In this document: positions 35,914-47,820 of the stretch, piece by piece
How the letters are laid out: the number at the start of each line of letters is the position of its first letter
How positions within the stretch are numbered: position 1 is the first letter of the stretch
DNA from: Antedon mediterranea
Taxonomy: Eukaryota > Echinodermata > Crinoidea > Comatulida > Antedonidae
Assembly: GCF_964355755.1 (NCBI RefSeq)
Contig: NC_092670.1
Location: 34,335,795 to 34,399,794, forward strand
Length of the DNA stretch: 64,000 bases
Reading direction: 5' to 3'
Notes under the pieces: generated by a model
Told to the model about the DNA's origin: nothing
Seen by the model: the letters and a program-made list of their open reading frames with translations, nothing else
Database searches by the model: none
Program-made: the position numbers and the translations under genes

Positions 35914-38900
35914 ATGTCTCAATTCCTTGGAACCAAGCAGACAAGCCAGGCAATACACCATGTTAATAACAGCATAATGTTGTCCAATCATACAACACCT
36001 GCTACTGTTAACACAGTGTTGCCAGGACAGGCAACACCAGACAACAACAGTTCAGTGTTGCAAGGTCCGACCGAGATGGCTGCGGCAGCCACTCGGCCTG
36101 CTGCGAGTCCAACAAGTTTGAGCACCAACCTCACAGAAGCAAGCAAAGATGTTGTTGTTAGTTTCTTTTATTTAAAAAATTCCAAATTAGGCTTCAAACA
36201 ATTTAAAGTGCTTTTTACATTATATAAATACTGGATTTAAGAATATTTGTTATTTTGCACAGTTGAATTGCAATAGAATCTATGTTTTTTTTTACATGGA
36301 CTCTCGCATTGTTTTAAATTAGTTTTCATGCTTTTTTTATAGGTTCCAACTGAGATGGGTCCTCAGATGGCAAACCCCAAAGAGAAGACGCCTATGTGCC
36401 TTCTAAACGAACTAGCCCGCTTTAACCGGCTTCAACCAAAGTACGAACTAACAGACCAAACAGGACCTCCACACTTAAAAGTCTTCAGAGTACAACTATG
36501 TCTTGGTGATAAGAAATATGAAGCCACTGGTTCAAGTATTAAAAAAGCTCAGCACGAAGCAGCCAAACAAGCTTTGATGGAATCAACTCTTCCGAAACCA
36601 TTGCCCAGACCGCCTTCCTCGCGCCCTCACAAGTTCAATCCAAACCCGGATGCGTTGACTGCCACCGTGTTACTGAATGGATACAGCATGAAGAAAGGTG
36701 TACCCATTAATTATTCAACTGTGCCATCCACGCAAATCGATGGCGGTGGCGGTGTTCAATCACATGTCTATCCATATACACCTTCGCATCATCAGCAGCA
36801 GGTGTACTATTCCAGCTATCGTCATCCACATCCACGCGGTGTATACAGGTACGGCAGAATTTTATTGATTTATTTGACCAATACTTAATAACAGAACAAA
36901 TAAAAACAAAAGGTCAAGGAAAAAAAGTGACAAAGGTAACTATATAAGCAGGGTTTTTGTTAGCGATTATTGAAGACCATTTGGTTCCCACCGTATAAGA
37001 AAGTCTCTACCCTAGGCCCAGTTTTAACACAGCACCTACCTAAGAAACTTCTAAATACCTGACAAAATTGTTTTTTCCACCCCACTTTTTACTTTGTGAG
37101 ATCAAAACCCAATTCTCTTATTACATCCCTAGCTGCTTAAATGACAAATTATCTTTTTGTGTTTTTGTGGTAAATGTATAATTTTTATTCATAAATTATA
37201 TCAGTTTCTATGAAATTATTTAAAATAAAATTTTCAGGCATCCTCCACGCACATTTAGCGTTGTTTTAAACATAGCCAGTAAAGAATATACTGGAGAGGG
37301 CCGAAACATGAAAGAAGCCAAACAGAATGCTGCTACCAAGGCCTTGCATGACCTTAAAGAAGCTGGAGAAGATGTCACAACTCTTACTAAAGACCAGGTA
37401 ATTGATATGAATTCTGGGCCCATTGTCATGGCTGTTACAGTGGCGTGGGGAAACTAAGAGTGTAGGCAGCAACAACCTCTTCCTAAAGCTCTGTCTACAC
37501 CATCAAACTGTATGTGACAAATAAATGTTATATGGCAATAATGGACATGATGACGTCATAACACTACCATATTTGGGCTTTACGTACATACGTCCAGTTT
37601 TGGAATGTGCGTGTCCCTTGTGGCATAGCTCATTAACCAATATCCAATGTTTTAGAATTTAAAAGGTACAGAAGAGAGCTCTAAGATGTATTTACGGTGC
37701 TAATTACATCAGTTATGAAAATGTTTTATCCATGTCTGGATTATGTTCCCTTGAAGCCAGAAGAGATAACCTGATGATGAAGTTTGGGAATGGGCTACTA
37801 CTCTCTAAACTGTTTTTATGAATAAATACCTACATATATATCACTACCATATTTGGGCATATCACACTAGTTTGATAGTGTAGACAGCTTAACAGGCTTT
37901 TACATGAAAGGACAACATCTAGCCAAGTAGCACTCCAACTTACCTAATGTTGTTTATCATGTTTTATAGGCTACAAGCACGGCATCCTGTGATGTGCAGA
38001 CTGAAACAGCTGTTGGTAAGACTATGTCAACTTAGTAAAACAATGTAGATAAATAGTGAGGAGCCTAGTACAAAAGAATTTTAACGTACCACAAATGGCG
38101 AAACTTGTTATTACCATTGTAGTAGTTAAGGAGCAGACACAGTGTATTTGAAACAAATTGTGGGAGCCACTCAATTAATTTCACCTCAAACTATATAACA
38201 TGTCCACATACTGCTGAATTTATTGATTGTGGCCACAGCATGTAAAGTCACATAAATGAATAGCTGTATATACTGAGCATCTGACCAATTATGGTATTAA
38301 TTATAAATTCCAATCACTCAACCTGTAGCCAAGGAGTTTGTAGGGTTCGAAAAAAAATCCCTTTTGCTTTAATTAAGTGCCATTTTCAAACTAGAGACGA
38401 GCAGTGAAAGTTTTAGTAAATAGGCCTAACTTATGACAATGTTATGGCCAATTCTACCTAGCCAGCCGGCAAATTATATCCATCTACTAGGTGTAGGCCT
38501 AAATATCTTTCCCCTTTTTGTGTAAAAACGGGCTACAGGCTTGTTACTGTGATAAATTTTTATCCTTTTTAGAATTAATGTTACTTTTGGTGTTTTTTTT
38601 TTTTAGCTTCATGTGAAGTAGCTGAACCAGGGAAGTCTGAGATCAGTCTAGTCTATGAACTTGCTCACCCACATAATCTCAATGTACAGTTTGAAGTAAG
38701 TTATCATTGTTGACATATTTAAACATTTATTGGAATAGCCACCCTAGGGGGTTTATTGTTCGAAAGGGTTTTAGGATGGGAATTGGCTCACAGTAATTGA
38801 AAGCTCTTGGTTTGACAATAAGAGTTCATTCAGACTTTACAATTTACACATGTAAAGGTCACGTGTGGTGTAAATTTTAAGATAAATCAGCTGTTGCAAA

Positions 38901-41900
38901 AACCTAACTCATGAGGTGGATTTTTCAATTAACACCTTAAACCGCCAGCTGATAAGGAGCAATTTGACCTTATTCGTGTAATAAGGTGCACGAAATATGA
39001 CCTAGCTACTGCTAGGTAAATTTGTTTACATTTGTAAATTTGTTGTAGTTCAAACAGTTCGTCTGGTTAGCCCTAAGTGTAATTTAGTTACACATGTAAT
39101 TTAGTTTAAAGTTCGAACACAGCCCAAGTGTAATATTTATGTTTTCCATTGTTACAGGTACTTGACGAGTCTGGTCCCGCACACATGAAAAAGTTTAGGA
39201 TGAAGTGTACCTGCGGTGATTTTGTATGTGAAGGAGAAGGGCTGTCAAAGAAACAGGCCAAGCACATTGCAGCAAATGCTATGCTAAAGAAGCTATGCAC
39301 TCTACCAAGGGTAACAACTCTGTACAGGCCTAGGCCACGCTTTCCAAAGAAAAGCAAGAAAACCAAGTCTATTTCTAAAGTTAGTATATATTTTTTCCTT
39401 AATTATTTTTTATTTTTCCAAAATTATTCTGCTGCATTACTGCAGTAACTCATTAACCTTCTTATCCAATTAATTAGCAAGCGCTTTTTTCAACTAATAC
39501 CTCATACATACTGTTTATTGCAGTAACATCTACATTGAAACAAAAATCAAAAGGTGTATTTACTTGGCCCCAAATTATGGGAACAACTACCAATTCAGCT
39601 GAAATCCAAGATGTCCGTAGCCAGTTTTAAAATCACCTACAGTATAAGCAATCACTAATTAACAACTACATTTCCTAATTTATCTTTTTTGAGATCTGTT
39701 TTGTTGATTTTACAGTAAATAACCACTTATTAGTTAGTTTTAACTTTTTTGGCATAATTACTTGATAATATTCAATGTTTTTTATATATTTTTTTCCTTA
39801 TAATATTTTTTTGTCGCCAATTATTTAGATTTATTAGTTTTCTTGTCATGTCGACAACTGTTCAGGTGGTCAATGCTTAAAGTAATTTTTACTTATTTTG
39901 ATCTCCTTTCACACATTGTCTTCTTTTTTCTTTTCTTATAGTTCATATATCTGTTCCTTTTGTTCAATGTGTGGAAAATAAATAAATGAAACAAACAAAC
40001 AAACTGCAGTAACTGCAGTAGAAATAGGTCGAAATAATCCCTTAAATAAACAAACAACAAAGTGGCATGAGAATGTAATAGAGTGGATGGTAGTGAAGTA
40101 GTTCATATGCTTGCTTATATTATTAGTACCAAATATGATAGTGATATGTCTACATTTTTTAGTGATATAAATAACATCATCATGTCCATATATAGGCACA
40201 TTCACATGTTGTCTTTCTACACTATCAAACTTTATGTGAAAAAAAAATGCGCTGTGCCCATATATGGACATGATGATGCCATATCACTACCATATTCAGG
40301 CACATCACACTATTTTTGTCAAACTAGTTTGATAGTGTAGAGAGAGCTTTAGACTGCTATTTGATGTACTATAAAAAATAAATATTGTACAATATTCAAT
40401 ATTTTGTATATTCTATCAATAGGCTGCTGCTACAAGTCCTGAGCTAAATGCTGCCCTCAATCCCATCAGCCGACTTGTCCAGATTCTTCAGAAACAAGAG
40501 AAGAAAGTAGAGGCCATGTTTTCAGTGATTCAAGAAAAAAAGTTGCCTGTTAGAAGACGAGAGTTCACAATTCAGGTAGAAATTCAATCCGTGCTGCCAC
40601 CCTCTATTCCATCACCACCCTCATTCTTCCTCCGACCCTTCCCCCTTCCCCTCTTTTTTTCACCACCATTTTCTTTACAATTACTGACGTACAGAAATCG
40701 AGATAAATAATACAGATATACAAACTATGCAAAATTATGATTTGACATAATAGTATACGAAACCCACAGCAAAACGCAATAGACAAATAAATGACTATGT
40801 TCGTAAAGGTTTCAAAACACAGCATGGTTAGCCTTTCGTTTCATGACACACACGAAACTACAAAACTAATAATAATGAAATACTTTTTATAAAGACTACT
40901 GAAATTAATTATGGCAAATTGAGAAGTAATTTTTCTTCTCCCCTCCTCTTGTATATATTCCTTACACAATTATTAATTCCAGTAATTTGTCCTAATATAG
41001 TGTATGGCTGGCCCTCACAAGTGCACAGGTGTGGGACCAACCAAAAAAACAGCCAAGAAAGCTGCGGCAGAGGAAATGCTGAGACTTATGGGATACGAAA
41101 GCGAACAAGTGCCAAGTGTCCGGCCAGCACTGAAGAAGGCATCAGCAGAAACAGGGGTAAAGACCTTTTTCTTAATTTCTAAATACCTTAATACACCTTT
41201 CCAATTCTAAAGGCAAAAAGCAGTTATTGTTATCGTTGTTTACAAAACCTTGATAGTATAACATTTCATGACCTATGACCTAAATCTACAATTGATGTAT
41301 TATCTGCCTTATTGGATTTTTGTCAGAGGAGTAAAGTTATAAAAAACTAGATTTGAATAAATGTTTGCTTGCATTGTTAAATTTTGTGAGAAATTGGTTT
41401 TAGGAAATTTATTATTATTATGAACCCTGTAGAATATATTGTATTTATTGAATTGGAAGGTCAACTCATAAAATGTATTGATGTATCATTCTATTTTAGA
41501 CAAAAGATGAAAAAGCAGACAGGAAAGTTACATTTGCTGCAGATGCAAAAGGTATTTTAAAACCACCATAGAATTGTGTTTTGTATAAATGTTAATTATA
41601 TGATAGTTAAAATGTGATTTTTACCATTATAGCTTATTAAGCTCTGTCTACACTATCACACTTTATGTGACAAAAATGTCCCATAATGGACACAATGACA
41701 TCATATAATACCATATATGGGCACATCACACTTTTTTGTCCAAAATAGTTTGATAGTGTAAACAGAGCTTCTACACTATCAAACTTTATGTGAAAAAAAA
41801 ATTGTAATGGACACAATGACACCATATAATACAATATTTGGAAACATCAAATTTTTTTGGTCAAAATAGTTTGATAGTGTAGACAGAGCTTTATCCCAAA

Positions 41901-43112
41901 ATCCAAATTGCACTAGAAAAAAAAATCTTCATAATGGTAAATCTTGCATATTTAGTATTATGCTTGTTTGTTTTTGTTAACCTTTATTCAATTGATTATT
42001 TCGTTGTTATTTGTATACAGCAGGACGATCCCATGGGCTTGTACCAGGACTGCTTCCAATGTTACCTGGAATGACCTCGCCAGGATTTGCAGGTATACGC
42101 TTATAGTACAGTAGTAATCAAACTTTATGTGACAACAAAATGTGATGTGCCCTTATATGGACACGATGATGTCATATCACTACCATATTTGGGCAAATTT
42201 TTTCACATAACGTTTGATAGTATAGACATAGTTTTAGAGTGTATACTTAGAGGTTCTCAACAGTGTTGTATTGTAGGCAAGTTTGTAATTTACAAAATAA
42301 TCTTGTGAGCCAGATATAGAGCATTAAACCTTAAGTTCTGTCTACGCTATCAAACTAGTTTCACAAAAAAAGTGTGATTTGCCCAAATTTGGTAGTAATA
42401 TGACATCATCATATGGGCACATCACATATTTTTGTCACATAAAGTTTGATAGTGTAGACTAAATTCTTTTTTCCTTGAGTGTCAATATATGCCAAAAATG
42501 TTTTTTAAGATTATATAAAAAAAAACAATTAAACATTTTTTTAGGTATTAACCGTGTACCGCCAGTATCATCCAACAACAAGCAGTCGCAGACGACCGCA
42601 GTGATCGCACGTGAACTGCTGACAAACGGACACTCTGAGACGGCGGCAGAACTAATCAAAGCTGGTAAATCACATACTATAGGCTTAGATGAAGACGCAA
42701 AGTTGGTGCGCCCTAAAACTCAGCTAGAATATTTAGGTCAACTTCAAGGACTAGGCGTTCACTTTCAAGACTTTCCAAAGGTATTTAAAATTGTGTTTAC
42801 TGCAGTACTTGATGCTTTACTGCAGTAACAAAGGTCATATATTTTACCCAAAAATATTTTTTTCAAATTACATAAATATCTTGTTTCTCTCATTTTTGTA
42901 TGAGTTAATTTTTTTTTACTCACTGTTGCTAAACAACATTTTTTATATTGCAGAGCAACAAATCTGAGTTTATGTCACTTGTGTCCGTCACCACTAGCCC
43001 AAAACTAGTTGCCCACGGATCCGGCCCGACCACTGAGGCATCACACGACGCAGCGTCAATGACTGCCCTGAAGTTGCTTTCTGAAATGGACAAACAGCAC
43101 GAAATGCCATAA
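35914..43112 (+). CDS. STAU: Staufen, double-stranded-RNA-binding protein, twelve coding exons, complete
   Basis: Staufen binds dsRNA stems in mRNAs and acts in cytoplasmic mRNA transport, localisation and decay. Coding exons: 35914-36156, 36343-36848, 37238-37397, 37970-38015, 38607-38695, 39158-39379, 40423-40575, 41001-41156, 41500-41551, 42021-42092, 42545-42780 and 42954-43112 (TAA). They sum to 697 codons. Domains: dsRBD at about residues 95-165 (TPMCLLNELARFNRLQPKYE ... SSIKKAQHEAAKQALMEST). A second at about 184-290 is split by a Tyr/His/Pro-rich loop, as in fly Staufen dsRBD2. A third lies at about 330-400 (KSEISLVYELA, VLDESGPAHMKKFRMKCTCG). A fourth lies at about 430-505 (LPVRRREFTIQ, TGVGPTKKTAKKAAAEEML). 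The C-terminal domain is at about 570-695 (TAVIARELLTNG, QLEYLGQLQGL, DFPK). The ATG follows an acceptor at 35899, so an upstream UTR exon exists. STAU1 versus STAU2 cannot be assigned; invertebrates usually have one gene. Confidence 0.93.
37485..37890. repeat. MITE family B copy interrupted by a LINE fragment
   Basis: The left terminus AAAGCTCTGTCTACACCATC and the right terminus TTTGATAGTGTAGACAGCTT belong to one copy. It is split by a 263-bp insertion at 37579-37841 with a 17-bp duplicated target. It lies in Staufen intron 3. Confidence 0.75.
37579..37841 (+). mobile_element. 5'-truncated LINE fragment (CR1/Jockey-like reverse transcriptase tail)
   Basis: The fragment is bounded by exact copies of CACTACCATATTTGGGC (37562-37578 and 37842-37858). 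One frame reads VQKRALRCIYGANYISYENV and then SGLCSLEARRDNLMMKFG before a stop. This VQKRA(L)RxIYG...LEARR motif is typical of the region C-terminal to the reverse transcriptase of CR1/Jockey-group non-LTR elements. It ends near GAATAAATAC with a short ACATATATAT tail. Confidence 0.7.
40209..40350. repeat. MITE family B copy in Staufen intron 6
   Basis: It runs from CTTTCTACACTATCAAACTT to TTTGATAGTGTAGAGAGAGC, with the internal CATATATGGACATGATGATG. A second, partial and inverted match lies just upstream (about 40125-40205). Confidence 0.75.
41640..41891. repeat. Two MITE family B copies in tandem, Staufen intron 9
   Basis: The first copy (41640-41769) and second (about 41769-41891) abut at AACAGAGCTTCTACACTATC, so they share or directly join their terminal repeats. 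Both have the internal AATGGACACAATGACA variant, which suggests one copy arose from the other locally. Confidence 0.75.
42115..42231. repeat. MITE family B copy in Staufen intron 10
   Basis: It carries TCAAACTTTATGTGACAACA, TATATGGACACGATGATGTC and CGTTTGATAGTATAGACATA. It starts about 20 bp past the exon 10 donor. Confidence 0.65.
42334..42459. repeat. MITE family B copy in Staufen intron 10, inverted
   Basis: It runs from AAGTTCTGTCTACGCTATCA to AAGTTTGATAGTGTAGACTA, opposite in orientation to the preceding copy. The two copies could pair in the transcript. Confidence 0.7.
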
Positions 43113-43355
43113 AAGAGTTTTCCAGTGAAATTTAGTAACATGTTCTCAAAGTTGAAATTGGTGCATGCTTGCTTGTTTCATTCATTACATATAATATATC
43201 AAAATATGACCATACTATTGTAATTAACCTTTGACCTTGTAGTAAAGTAGAAACACACGTACAGGATGTTTACTAACATGTAAATAGTTTGTCAACATAC
43301 GTAAGTTGAAAAAGTAAATTTGAAGATTCTGATAGATTAGAAACAAACTATAACA

Positions 43356-43759
43356 CAGGTGTTCTCAACAGAGATAACCTTTGGGTCAAGTTCAGCCTAC
43401 GAGTGAAATTCATATGGCCCGCAAAGAGCAACTGCTAATTAATATCCCTAAACCCATGAGATTCCAGTTCGTAACGCACAGGCCTGATGCCCCTAGTTTA
43501 GGAACCCCAAGTGGCCCTCCAACGCTAGAGGCCTCGGATGCTTTTAGCCTTTTTCTACATATTTTAATGCCCGTTTTTTCTACTTGGCACTGCTCAGGGA
43601 CCCCTATAAGCTCCGGGGCCCCTGGGTTTAGCCAGTGAGCGCTCATAGCCACTGTCCTCGCCCCATGTGACCCTACACTCTACAGTACAGTATATCTAGC
43701 CTGCAAGATTATTTGTATATTACAATCTGGTCCACGATAGAAACTGTTGAGAACACCTG
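43356..43759. repeat. Non-autonomous hAT-like element in Staufen 3' flank
   Basis: The termini are CAGGTGTTCTCAACAG and its inverse CTGTTGAGAACACCTG. The flanking 8-mers CTATAACA and CTATAGTA match at 6 of 8 positions. CAGxGGTTCTCAA-type termini and 8-bp duplications are typical of hAT elements. No transposase frame is present. It lies between the Staufen stop codon and the first good AATAAA. Confidence 0.7.
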
Positions 43760-43789
43760 CTATAGTATCCGCTATGAAAGAAAGAACAG

Positions 43790-43795
43790 AATAAA
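43790..43795 (+). terminator. Candidate Staufen polyadenylation signal
   Basis: AATAAA is the first clear hexamer after the Staufen stop codon, about 680 bp downstream and just past the hAT-like element. Another lies near 44006. No transcript data. Confidence 0.35.
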
Positions 43796-45933
43796 ATTAC
43801 CATTCTTTGAATGATAACCAATGATTCAATCATTTTTAATTAGAAATTTATCAATTGTAAGATTATTTGTTTAAGAATTATTTATTTGCAATTGAATTGT
43901 TTTACTCTTATTATTTTAATACAAACCTGCTTTATTACTTTAAGAATACATTTTATTATAAGCAATTATATTTGAAGGTTACTATAGCATGTTACAAATG
44001 TAAAAATAAAGTCAGAAATTGTCGTCAGGCATGCATGTCGGAAACTTGTACAGGTTTTTATTTTAGTTTGTCATTTCATTTATTTATTCGACCCCAAAAG
44101 CAACAGAGTCACCATAACATATGATGTCTGGGGGCTCGGAGGCATTTTTTCCCCTATGCAGTTAAGGCAAAAATCATGAATAATTCATTAGAATAATTAA
44201 GACGTAATATGGGACATTATAGAAGGCGCTATATAAGCATGGAGAGAAAAAATAATATGTGTAAACAGCGTTTGCCAACCGAAATGTTTGGTCTAGTGGT
44301 AAAGGCTTTATTTAACCTATTACACTGGAGGTACAAGATTAATAGTTGAGAGAGATTAATTAGATGGTTAGGTGTAGTTTATTTAGTAAGTAGATCAGCT
44401 ATCTTGCAATTTCTTATAATAGAAAATAATTAACATTATTCATGATTTTTTCCTTAACTTCATAGGAAAAAAATGCGGAGTTTTGTCTTAATATTAGTAA
44501 AAAGATAAATATTTTGAATATCAAACAATCAATTTGTTTAAAGGTTTTTGTTAAGATAATAACGAAATCATAAATGTATATATGGCTCTGTACTGAGGGT
44601 TCTCGGCTTAACATAACACCAGCAGAGTCTTTGAAATGTCCATCATCCAGGCTGCGGCAAAAAATCGCTTCTCGTCGTTTTCACGTCGTGGCTCGCGCCA
44701 ATCTGTTTTAATCGACGCGCGTATCGTGTGGGTCTACACAATCCGGTAAAAGAAAGCCGGTTTTTTTTGCATTGTGGTCCTGTTAAATACAAAATAAATC
44801 TTGGGGAAAAAAAATAGTTTTGTGAAAAAAAATATGATCGAAATCTAGCTTTGAATAAAGCAATTGTTGGAGAATTTTTAATTTCAGTACGGTAGGTTAT
44901 TCCATATTTTAGCGACTGCAACTTTGACGACGAGCTCATCTTACCAAAGAAATTATTATTATATAGTTCTTTGATCTTACTAAGGCATACAGTAGTAGGG
45001 TATTGTAATTAGAAAAGAAAATGAAGATCCTACAAAAATTCTTACTTTTCACACAACACAAAGTAAACGAAGAGGTCGGAAAATACCATCAGTACTTGAT
45101 AAAGTTGTACAACAAAGTCAACTTACTAGATGCAACTTCATTGGAAATTTATAATTCCCAGCAATGTGTTAACTGTATATATGAACTGTTTTATAAGTTG
45201 TTTTGTGACTGTGCAATTTGGTAGTAGTCACTCTCATACTGTACATTTAAAAGTAACACATCCAATGCCAACTTTAAGTCAATGGCTACCAGATGTCTCT
45301 GTGAGACGTTTATTTGAATTACCAGTACCAGTACCAGTTATAATACTGCTGCTGGACCTTATTTTGGCGCATTCTTTTTGGGGAAATACAGGAAAAGCGC
45401 GTCATTATTTGCGCGCCCGAAGATATAGCACGCATTGCGCGTACATAGAAACATGTATCCCCGTGAAACAATTCACCACAACAAATAATCATACCTACGA
45501 ATTCGCTTAGTTGAGAAGTACACGTACTTACAAACTACGCTATTAAATTGCCTGTTTTCTTAAAGCACGGTTTGTCAACCAAACATTGGTAAGCAATACA
45601 AATAAGTTTTTTTTTTAAATCATCGGTAACCTATCGGTAACCTTTTTTTTTTTTAATTGCTGTAAAATCGGAATACGTATTATAGCCTAGTGAAAAGGTT
45701 CATCTAGGCCTAGATGTCTTGTTACAATTTTTATAGACCTAGTAGTAGCCTAATGGGTTACGTAGTAGAAGTTTAGTTAGACTGATGATGTCATCTACAA
45801 AATTTTGTTGATTTTTCTTTTATTTTTTTAAAAGCAATTCAATAAAATAATCAAATAAATGTTACTTTTTTTTTCCATCATTGAGATTTCAATTCAGATA
45901 TTATTTATTTAATTCTATCATATATGTTTTCAG
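43796..45933. other. Intergenic region between Staufen and the kinase-like gene
   Basis: No convincing coding exon. Fragments noticed: a GGCGCTATATAAGCATGGAG SINE-tail-like motif near 44226, and a tRNA-like head TTTGGTCTAGTGGTAAAGGC near 44285 with GGTACAAGATT about 45 bp on, which could be a decayed tRNA-derived SINE. Two CpG-bearing patches (about 44650-44740 and 45365-45475) may be promoter-related. Open frames at 45130-45510 and 44643-44939 resemble nothing known. Confidence 0.4.
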
Positions 45934-47809
45934 CTTTCTTTTTTACCAAGGATGGGTAGAAAAAAGAAAAATAAAGTTCACCCTGACGCCAATAAGGCCG
46001 CTGGATCAAGGTAAGCCCAAAATGTAGCCCGCAGTCTGCTGACATAAGCCTTTTGATAATTTGGCAGTTTCTTTCTTTGAACACGTCATTCAACATCTAT
46101 AGTACATGTCAAAATTATTCTACTGCAGTAACTATATATTTCATGAAGTAACACATTATTTTAGTTTGCTTCAAAGTCTACGAGACAGTCACTACAATAA
46201 AGAGTTTGATTACACCCCACTCAAGCACCTCACACGAAGATGCTTTTAAAAAAAAATAATTGCATAAACAATGAACAAAGTGTAGATACTGCAGTAGCTG
46301 CAGTACAATTTTGGTTTAAAAAAAAATATATATAAATACAACATTTTCTTTAAAATAATGAAAATCTTTCATTGTGGATTTTAATTCTAATAATTTTATT
46401 GTAGGGAGGATAATGCATCATTTGCAAGCCGCTTCACAACCTTCATCTTTGGAATGTGCATGCTGAGGCAAGCGCCAACAACTGGCAGCTATGAGAAAGT
46501 TCCGAAAAAAGAACAAGGTTGTCAGACTTCCGGTGTCCAGAATCAGCAGGAGGCGACCACAAAGAAAGACGCTTGGTGCCAATACTCTTACGCAGATGGC
46601 AAGTCAACTCGAAATGCATCTGTTCAAACCCGTTCCAAGCGAAAAGGGAAAAAGACGATTGTCATGAAAGATGCCTCGTGCCAATACTCCCAACCGGATC
46701 CCAAGATAATCTGCCATGCATCTGTTCAGACTGAGGAAAACCAGAAAAAGACGGTTATGAAAGATGCCTCATGCCAACCGGATCGCAAGACAGCCTGTCA
46801 TGCATCAGTTCAGACTCTACCCAAAGAGTTAAAGAGTACATCAACGACAACTTTACCAATGAACGACGGATTATGCCAAGTCAATGATGCAAGTACCATG
46901 ACCTCTATGTTGTGTCAATGTGGTGACGGACTCCTGCCTCCTGCCAAGAACCCAGGTGTAACTGCAGCAGAAGCTACATCATCTGTATCTAGCTGCTCTA
47001 GTAGATCCTCCATTCAACCAGATAGTGAATCTGAAAATGAAGAAGACATCTGTAAATACACAAGTCTGATCCGAAAAGTTGCCCAGTGGAAAAAGGGGGT
47101 AAATTACAGACTGAAGGATCTAGAAGCACGTCTATCATTTGACCTTCCGACTTGTAATGATATTATCAAACCTGTCTTATGCAGAGGTAAAGAAATAATT
47201 ATTGGGAATGGAACATCTGGTTTAATGAAACTAGCAGAGAAAATATCAGAAAGTGGTTCAGCAACGATGATTGCAGTGAAGTCCATCGATCCGACATCTG
47301 TCCTGGAGGAAAAACCAATGTTAATTTATGAAAAGAATTATTACATTAGGAAAGGTTTTATTGAGGCCAAAATACTGTCAAAATTATCAGATTGTGTACT
47401 CTTCCCAAAGATTTATGGCATACATCATGATCCAGATGAGCATATATTGGACATTTATATGGAACTCTTTAGCATAGGTGGTTATCATAATGCTTCACTT
47501 CAGGAGTACCTTCAAGAAAACAAAGGCATCAAGAATGAACATTCTCTACTACTATGGCTTCTCATTGCTTATGACATCACATCTGGAATCCAGGTCTTGC
47601 ACATTAACGGATATCTGCACAACAACATTGCATCGCGCAACATTGTTTTGACAAATACGAAGGAACGAGTGTGTGGAAGAATCGTCGACCTTGGTTCCGT
47701 ATCACTTGCATCTACACAACAACCAAGACTTTACCAAGAAGACTTCAGTAAGGAGGAGGAAAGAGAAAGATTTTCTACTATTTGGCCGGAAGTTGCTCCA
47801 GAATTCATA

Positions 47810-47820
47810 ACTGGTGACTT
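47810..47820. repeat. LINE target-site duplication, left copy
   Basis: ACTGGTGACTT precedes the poly-T run. The same 11 bases lie at 50326-50336. The last two T could also belong to the tail. Confidence 0.85.

Noticed and set aside
44281-44345. tRNA gene
   Set aside because: A-box-like TGGTCTAGTGG and a poor B-box-like GGTACAAGATT are present, but acceptor and anticodon stems do not pair. At most it is a decayed tRNA-derived SINE head.
45021-45510. Overlapping open frames of 67 and 126 residues upstream of the kinase-like gene
   Set aside because: No family resemblance, A+T-rich codon use and no splice context. The region reads better as intergenic or promoter DNA.
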